Assembly (NCBI GenBank): GCA_049802235.1
Contig: JBARMB010000051.1
Location: 1-64,000, forward strand
Source of the DNA: VBDM01 sp049802235
GTDB lineage: Bacteria > Pseudomonadota > Gammaproteobacteria > Burkholderiales > SG8-39
DNA length: 64,000 nt
Direction of reading: 5' to 3'
Shown: positions 58,942 through 64,000 of the stretch, one piece after another
Layout: every line of letters begins with the position of its first letter
Position numbering within the stretch: the stretch's first letter is position 1
Notes under the pieces: model-generated
What the model saw: the letters and a program-made list of their open reading frames with translations, nothing else
Databases searched by the model: none
What the model was told of the DNA's origin: nothing
Translations under genes and position numbers: made by a program

Positions 58942-59539
58942 AGCCCGCGCCGCGGTTGTGCTCGGGACGGCCGTCCTGTGCGCGCTTGCCGCGCCGACGG
59001 CGCTTGCCGAGCGCGCCGATCGCGACCAGCCGATCAATATCGAGTCCGACCGGCTGGTCGCCGACGACGCGAAAAAAGTCTCGACCTTCGAGGGACACGT
59101 GGTGCTGATCCAGGGAACGCTTATCATCCATGCCGACAGGATCGTCGTGCGCCAGGACGACCAGGGCTTCCAGTACGGCACCGCCACGGGCAACCCCGCC
59201 ACCTTCCGCCAGAAGCGCGAGGGGTACGATGAATACATCGACGGCGAAGCCCTGAAAATCGAGTACGACGGCAAGATCGAGCGCGTGGAGCTCTTCGACC
59301 AGGCGCGGCTGCGCCGCGGGAACAGCGAAGATGTGCGCGGCAACTACATTTCCTACGACCAGAAGACCGAGTATTTCACGGTAAAATCGAGCAGCGACGC
59401 CTCGCAGCAAAGCCGCGATGGCCGCGTGCGCGCGGTCATCATGCCGAAGAAAAAAGAGCCCGAGCCGGCTACGGCTCCGACTGCGGCCCCGCTCCAGCTC
59501 AAGCCCGTCCCCACCATTGCCAATCCGCGGCAGGACTAG
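58922..59539 (+). CDS. lptA: LPS transport periplasmic protein LptA
   Basis: A 205-residue LptA: signal peptide ending ALAAPTALAER, then the OstA-like beta-jellyroll starting DQPINIESDRLVADDAKKVS and ending with a Pro/Ala tail. It forms the periplasmic bridge for LPS. Overlaps the end of lptC by 20 bp, and is followed by a 179-bp gap before lptB. Confidence 0.92.
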   Translation: MRRRESEARAAVVLGTAVLCALAAPTALAERADRDQPINIESDRLVADDAKKVSTFEGHVVLIQGTLIIHADRIVVRQDDQGFQYGTATGNPATFRQKREGYDEYIDGEALKIEYDGKIERVELFDQARLRRGNSEDVRGNYISYDQKTEYFTVKSSSDASQQSRDGRVRAVIMPKKKEPEPATAPTAAPLQLKPVPTIANPRQD

Positions 59540-59718
59540 GGTCTGTTTACATTCGGGCTACAAATGCGAACGAGGCGATTTGCGAGACCGTGCAAGGCGC
59601 ACGGAGCGCCGTTGGGTTGCGCCAAACAAGCGACGGGTAACGCCGCAATGCGCGTGTTCGCTTTCGCCTTCCCGCAGTTTGCGTGGTGCAAAGTTTCCCC
59701 GGGGTTGGCGACGTCGTA
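59540..59718. other. non-coding gap before lptB
   Basis: A 179-bp gap, unusual because the other genes of this operon overlap. It contains GGGTCTGTTTACATTCGGGC and several GCGCACGGAGCGCC-type short palindromes. It is non-coding on both strands beyond unlikely frames and may be a dispersed element. Confidence 0.3.
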
Positions 59719-60459
59719 ATGGATCGCGCGAACGCCATGAGCCAGTTGCAAGCCTTCGGTCTCAAGAAACGCTTCAAGTCGCGCGTCGTGGTCAAAGACG
59801 TGTCGATCGACGTATCGAGCGGCGAGGTCGTGGGACTGCTTGGGCCCAACGGCGCCGGCAAGACGACATGTTTTTACATGATCGTGGGCCTCATCGCCGT
59901 CGACGACGGTACGATCCGACTCGACGGCAGGGAGATCAGTCACTTCGCCATGCACCGCCGGGCGCGGCTCGGGCTTTCCTATTTGCCGCAGGAAGCCTCG
60001 GTGTTCCGCAAGCTTACTGTCGAGGAAAACATCCGCGCGGTGCTCGAACTGCAGGCGCTGCCCGGGGAAGAGATCGAATCGCGGCTGGCGGGCCTGCTGC
60101 GCGATCTCAACATCGCGCACCTGCGGCAATCCACGGCGCTATCGCTCTCGGGCGGCGAGCGCCGCCGGGTCGAGATCGCGCGCGCGCTCGCCACGCGCCC
60201 AACCTTCATCCTGCTTGACGAGCCGTTCGCGGGTGTCGATCCGATTGCAGTGATCGATATCCAGAAGATCATCCGCTTCCTCAAGGAGCGCGGCATCGGC
60301 ATTCTGATTACCGATCATAACGTGCGGGAAACGCTGGGGATTTGCGACCGCGCCTACATCATCAACGAAGGCTCGGTCCTGGCTTTCGGCAAACCCGACG
60401 AAATTGTTTATAATGAAAACGTAAGGCGTGTTTACCTCGGCGAAAATTTCCGACTCTAG
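59719..60459 (+). CDS. lptB: LPS export ABC ATPase LptB
   Basis: A 246-residue ABC ATPase with Walker A GPNGAGKTTCFYM, signature LSLSGGERRRVEIARAL, Walker B FILLDEPFAGVDP and switch His in ITDHNVRETL, the LptB pattern. Powers LPS extraction with LptFG (not in window). An ATG at 59737 is an alternative start. Confidence 0.95.
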   Translation: MDRANAMSQLQAFGLKKRFKSRVVVKDVSIDVSSGEVVGLLGPNGAGKTTCFYMIVGLIAVDDGTIRLDGREISHFAMHRRARLGLSYLPQEASVFRKLTVEENIRAVLELQALPGEEIESRLAGLLRDLNIAHLRQSTALSLSGGERRRVEIARALATRPTFILLDEPFAGVDPIAVIDIQKIIRFLKERGIGILITDHNVRETLGICDRAYIINEGSVLAFGKPDEIVYNENVRRVYLGENFRL

Positions 60460-60575
60460 AGGAGAGGATAGCCGACCTCATACGCTCGGCAGCGCCGCGG
60501 ATCGGCTCCCGTCCCGACAACCCTGAATGACGATATTGCCGCGGTCCTGCGAGAAAGACTCCCCATCCCGTCCCG

Positions 60576-62012
60576 ATGAAGCAGACACTGCAGCTCAGAC
60601 TGTCCCAGCACCTCACGCTGACGCCGCAGCTGCAGCAATCGATCCGGCTCCTCCAGCTTTCCACGCTGGAGCTGAACCAGGAGCTGGAAAAATTCCTCGC
60701 CGAAAATCCGCTGCTCGAGCGCGAGGATCCGGTCACCGAATCCGGTCCCGCGCCGGCGCGACTGAACGGGGAGCCGGCCACGCCCGTCGAAACTCCGGCC
60801 GAAGAATCGAACTCAGAGACCCCGGCGGCCGAGAGTCCCTCCGCCGAGCTCGACTGGTTTGCCGGTACCGCGTCCGGCAGCGGCGCCCGCGACGACGAGG
60901 ACAGCGATTATCCGCAGCTTGCGGCCGAGTTGCCCAGTTTGCGTGAACACCTGCTCGAGCAGCTCACCCTCACCAATCTGGAGCAGCGCGACCGGAATCT
61001 GGTGACGTTCCTGATCGAGGCGCTCGACGAAGACGGGTACCTGACCCAGCCGCTCGAAGAACTGGAGGAGCTGCTTCCGGAGGAGCTCCAGATCGGGCTC
61101 GACGACCTGCAGATCGCCCTCAAGCACCTGCAGAATCTCGATCCTACCGGAGTGGGCGCGCGCAATTGCGTCGAATGCCTCGAGTTGCAGTTGCTCGCCA
61201 TGCCGGAGGCAACGCCCGCGCGCACGCTCGCGCTCGCCATCGATCGAGAGTATCTCTCGCTCCTCGCCGCACGCGATTTTGCACGCCTGAAAAAGACGCT
61301 TCAGTGCAGCGACGACGAGCTGCGCCAGGCCCAGCACCTGATACAGAGTCTGAACCCGCACCCGGGCGCGGCTTTCACGCAGCTCGAAGCGCGCTACGTC
61401 GTGTCCGACGTCATCGTCAAGAAAATCAAGAACGTGTGGGTCGCAAACCTCAATCCCGAGGCGATGCCGAAGCTGCGCATCAATCGCATGTATGCGGACA
61501 TCCTGCAGAACAATCGCGACCAATCGAGCAGCCAGATGTCGCAACAGCTGCAGGAAGCGCGCTGGCTGATCAAGAACGTGCAGCAGCGTTTCGAGACCAT
61601 CCTGCGCGTCTCGCAGGCGATCGTCGATCGGCAGCGGCACTTCCTCGAGCACGGCGAAGTGGCAATGCGGCCGCTGGTGCTGCGTGAGATCGCCGACACG
61701 CTCGGCCTGCATGAATCGACCATCTCGCGCGTCACCACCCAGAAGTTCATGTTTACGCCCCGCGGCATATTCGAGCTCAAGTATTTTTTCGGCAGCCACG
61801 TGGCCACCGAGACCGGCGGCGCGGCCTCCTCGACCGCCATTCGCGCGCTGATCAAGCAGCTGGTTGCCGCCGAGGATGGGAAGAAGCCGCTTCCGGACAG
61901 CAGGATTTCCGCGATCCTCGGCCAGCAGGGCATCGTCGTCGCGCGCCGCACCATCGCCAAGTACCGCGAGTTGCTGCATATCCCGCCGGTCAGCCTGAGA
62001 AAGTCCCTCTAA
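60576..62012 (+). CDS. rpoN: RNA polymerase sigma-54 factor RpoN
   Basis: A 478-residue sigma-54. Region I starts LQLRLSQHLTLTPQLQQSIR, the activator-responsive Gln-rich segment; the linker (about 50-105) is acidic; and the RpoN box VARRTIAKYRE sits near the C-terminus, binding the -24 element. It serves the sigma-54 promoter of the pilin gene in this window through the PrsR-like regulator. Followed by hpf and the nitrogen PTS genes, the standard order. Confidence 0.96.
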   Translation: MKQTLQLRLSQHLTLTPQLQQSIRLLQLSTLELNQELEKFLAENPLLEREDPVTESGPAPARLNGEPATPVETPAEESNSETPAAESPSAELDWFAGTASGSGARDDEDSDYPQLAAELPSLREHLLEQLTLTNLEQRDRNLVTFLIEALDEDGYLTQPLEELEELLPEELQIGLDDLQIALKHLQNLDPTGVGARNCVECLELQLLAMPEATPARTLALAIDREYLSLLAARDFARLKKTLQCSDDELRQAQHLIQSLNPHPGAAFTQLEARYVVSDVIVKKIKNVWVANLNPEAMPKLRINRMYADILQNNRDQSSSQMSQQLQEARWLIKNVQQRFETILRVSQAIVDRQRHFLEHGEVAMRPLVLREIADTLGLHESTISRVTTQKFMFTPRGIFELKYFFGSHVATETGGAASSTAIRALIKQLVAAEDGKKPLPDSRISAILGQQGIVVARRTIAKYRELLHIPPVSLRKSL

Positions 62013-62063
62013 GGCCGGGATGATCCCCTTTCGCGTCATTATCAAGAAAGAAGGATGCATTCG

Positions 62064-62387
62064 ATGAACCTCACGGTAAGCGGACACCATCTCGCCGTCA
62101 CCCCCGCTATTCGCAGCTACGTCGAGGGCAAATTCTCGCGCATCAAGCGACACTTCGATCACGTCATCGATGTCAATGTCATGTTGACGGTCGACAAGCT
62201 GAGCCAGAAGGCCGAGGTCACCTGCCACGTCCGCGGCCAGGACATCTTCGTCGAGAGCGACGGCCAGGATCTCTACGCGGCGATCGACCTGCTGGTGGAC
62301 AAGCTCGACCGCCGGATCATCAAGTACAAGGACCGCCTCCAGGCCCACCCTCACGACGCGCTCAAACGTCATCCTTCATCCAATTAG
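62064..62387 (+). CDS. hpf: ribosome hibernation promoting factor
   Basis: A 107-residue short HPF of the RaiA family: NLTVSGHHLAVTPAIRSYVE, then AEVTCHVRGQDIFVESDGQD and LVDKLDRRIIKYKDRL. It dimerises 70S ribosomes in stationary phase. ATG at 62064 with AAGAAGG at good spacing; the ATG at 62055 lies too close to the same site. Confidence 0.93.
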   Translation: MNLTVSGHHLAVTPAIRSYVEGKFSRIKRHFDHVIDVNVMLTVDKLSQKAEVTCHVRGQDIFVESDGQDLYAAIDLLVDKLDRRIIKYKDRLQAHPHDALKRHPSSN

Positions 62388-62481
62388 CCTCCAGTGGTGT
62401 AGAATTCGGCGTTTTTTCAGCGGCCGTCTGTGACCCCTGCACCCCGGGCCGCCGGCGTGCGCCGAGTTGCCTGAGTGCTCG

Positions 62482-62967
62482 ATGAACCTCATTGCCAAAC
62501 TCCTTCCCCCCTCGAACATCGTTCTGGGTCTGGACGTCACCAGCAAGAAGCGCCTGTTCGAGCAGGCGGGCCTGCTGTTCGAGAACAACCAGGGCGTGGC
62601 GAGGAGCCTGGTGTTCGACAGCCTGTTTGCGCGTGAGCGCCTCGGCTCGACCGGACTCGGCCAGGGCGTCGCCATCCCCCACGGAAGGATCAAGGGCCTG
62701 AAGGAGGCCGTCGGTGCGTTCGTGCGCCTGGCTCAAGCCGTGCCGTTCGACGCACCGGACGGCAAGCCGGTCAGCCTGGTGTTCGTTCTCCTGGTTCCGG
62801 AACAGGCGACCGACCGGCATTTGCAGATTCTTTCCGAGCTCGCCCAGATGTTCAGCGATCGCGAATTGCGGGAAAGGCTCGCCGGCGACCCCGATGCGAG
62901 TTCCCTGCACCAGCACATCACTACCTGGCAATCCCATGTTGCAGATCAGCGTCGCGCAGCTGTATGA
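62482..62967 (+). CDS. ptsN: PTS IIA-like nitrogen-regulatory protein PtsN
   Basis: A 161-residue EIIA-Ntr. Phospho-accepting His67 is in GVAIPHGRIKG; LLPPSNIVLGLDVTSKK is the N-terminus. It signals nitrogen/potassium status downstream of EI-Ntr and NPr (not in window). It overlaps hprK by 32 bases. Confidence 0.94.
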   Translation: MNLIAKLLPPSNIVLGLDVTSKKRLFEQAGLLFENNQGVARSLVFDSLFARERLGSTGLGQGVAIPHGRIKGLKEAVGAFVRLAQAVPFDAPDGKPVSLVFVLLVPEQATDRHLQILSELAQMFSDRELRERLAGDPDASSLHQHITTWQSHVADQRRAAV

Positions 62968-63877
62968 CGACAACCGCGGCAAGCTCCGGCTCACCCGGGT
63001 CGGCGGAGAGGCGGGAAGCAAGGCGCTCATCAAGCGCGACAGCGACGACGCGCCGGCCCTCGTAGGGCACCTCAACCTCATCCATCCCAACCGCGTACAG
63101 GTGCTCGGCAGCCATGAGGCCGCGCACCTCGCGTCCGTCGACGACGGCGCCCTGGCGCAAACGCTCGTCGACCTGTTCGCGGCGCAGCCGGCCGCGATCG
63201 TGCTCACGGACGGCATGCAGGCCGATGTACGGCTGCTCGATGCGGCGAGAACCGCCGGCACGGCGGTGTTCGCGTCGCCGCTGCCGGGCGCACAGGTCAT
63301 CGACCGGCTGCGCACGTATCTCGGCAAGGCCCTCGCGGAAACCACCGAGCGCCACGGCGTGCTGATGGACGTGCTCGGGCTGGGGGTCCTCATAACGGGC
63401 GACTCCGGCGTGGGCAAAAGCGAACTCGCGCTCGAGCTGATCAGCCGCGGGCACGGTCTCGTCGCCGACGACGTGGTCGATATCTCGCGCATCGCGCTCA
63501 CTGCGATCGAGGGCCGCTGCCCGCCTCTGCTGAAGGATTTCCTCGAGGTGCGGGGACTGGGCGTGCTCAACATCCGCACCATATTCGGCGAAACCGCCGT
63601 GCGGCCGAAGATGAACCTGAAGCTCGTCGTGCATCTGGAGCGGCCGGCTCATGCCGGAGTTTCGGAGACCGAGCGCCTGCCGCTGCACGAGCTGTCCGAG
63701 GACATCCTCGGCGTCACCGTCAAGAAGGTCGTCATTCCGGTCGCGGCGGGTCGCAATCTCGCGGTGCTCATCGAAGCGGCGGTGCGGAACTACATTCTGC
63801 AACTGCGCGGCATCCATTCGACCGCCGAGTTCGCGCAGCGGCAGCAGGCCGAGATGAAGAAACAGACGCCGTTGTGA
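62936..63877 (+). CDS. hprK: HPr kinase/phosphorylase
   Basis: A 313-residue HprK: N-terminal domain (1-130), then kinase domain with P-loop GDSGVGKSE (155-163) and the HprK signature EVRGLGVLNIRTIFGETAV (about 202-220). In proteobacteria it phosphorylates NPr-type HPr. The start lies inside ptsN and the ORFs overlap by 32 bases. Confidence 0.93.
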   Translation: MLQISVAQLYDDNRGKLRLTRVGGEAGSKALIKRDSDDAPALVGHLNLIHPNRVQVLGSHEAAHLASVDDGALAQTLVDLFAAQPAAIVLTDGMQADVRLLDAARTAGTAVFASPLPGAQVIDRLRTYLGKALAETTERHGVLMDVLGLGVLITGDSGVGKSELALELISRGHGLVADDVVDISRIALTAIEGRCPPLLKDFLEVRGLGVLNIRTIFGETAVRPKMNLKLVVHLERPAHAGVSETERLPLHELSEDILGVTVKKVVIPVAAGRNLAVLIEAAVRNYILQLRGIHSTAEFAQRQQAEMKKQTPL

Positions 63878-63918
63878 TGCGGCATGCTGCCCCGCCCGGT
63901 TTCCGATAAGGTATACCG

Positions 63919-64000
63919 ATGCAACTGGTCCTCATCAGCGGCCTGTCCGGCTCCGGCAAGAGCATTGCCCTCAACGTGCTCGAGGACAGCGGCTATTACT
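63919..64000 (+). CDS. rapZ: RNase adapter protein RapZ, 5' end only
   Basis: Only the first 27 codons are visible. They read MQLVLISGLSGSGKSIALNV, the RapZ N-terminus with Walker A GLSGSGKS. RapZ controls GlmZ decay and thereby GlmS. Position after hprK is standard. Confidence 0.9.
   Translation, partial: MQLVLISGLSGSGKSIALNVLEDSGYY

Noticed and set aside
1..64000. CRISPR arrays, prophage or insertion sequences
   Set aside because: No regularly spaced identical repeats, integrase, transposase or phage structural genes are visible; the only repeats are short intergenic palindromes and runs.

Overview
The window is a contiguous, gene-dense, GC-rich chromosomal segment from a betaproteobacterium. 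The evidence is gene order: hisGDCBHAFIE-hinT-tatABC; sspA-sspB next to petABC; mlaFEDACB-yadGH-bolA-murA leading into the his genes; and kdsD-kdsC-lptC-lptA-lptB-rpoN-hpf-ptsN-hprK-rapZ. hprK next to ptsN fits this class well. I see no phage, transposase, CRISPR array or rRNA. One tRNA (Thr, UGU) is present. Both window ends cut genes (comC at the left, rapZ at the right).

Layout. (1) 1-3.1 kb, minus: a sulfolactate cluster, suyA-suyB-slcC-comC, which interconverts sulfolactate enantiomers through sulfopyruvate and cleaves (R)-sulfolactate to pyruvate and sulfite. (2) 3.2-12.9 kb: assorted metabolic genes: a small lipoprotein, a nicotinate phosphoribosyltransferase-like protein, a cystathionine beta-lyase-like enzyme, a MATE exporter, an acid phosphatase/phospholipase C-like lipoprotein, an exported methyltransferase, an enoyl-CoA hydratase, a secreted protein and an amidohydrolase. 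Three copies of a REP-like palindromic repeat lie here. (3) 13-17 kb: tRNA-Thr, sspB, sspA and the cytochrome bc1 operon. A decayed TPR-like relic and degQ/algW follow. (4) 18.9-34.8 kb, minus: a run of 23 genes from mlaF to tatC covering outer-membrane lipid asymmetry, an ABC-2 exporter, murA, the whole histidine pathway except hisZ and a hisN-type histidinol-phosphate phosphatase, and Tat secretion.

(5) 34.9-54.8 kb: the most interesting region. An MSHA-type pilus operon (mshM, L, N, E, G, I-like, J-like, K-like and two pilin-like proteins) is bracketed by the halves of two split systems. On the left are an ABC ATPase and a sigma-54-dependent response regulator of the PrsR type. On the right are a PrsK-like histidine kinase and an ABC-2 permease. 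A TPR-like protein and a prepilin with a strong sigma-54 promoter follow the permease. That promoter has two tandem 14-bp sites 20 bp apart upstream, and rpoN itself lies 6 kb further on. I infer that the kinase and regulator drive sigma-54-dependent pilin expression.

(6) 54.8-64 kb: a KefB-like antiporter, then the LPS (Kdo and Lpt) genes, rpoN, the hibernation factor gene and the nitrogen-PTS genes.
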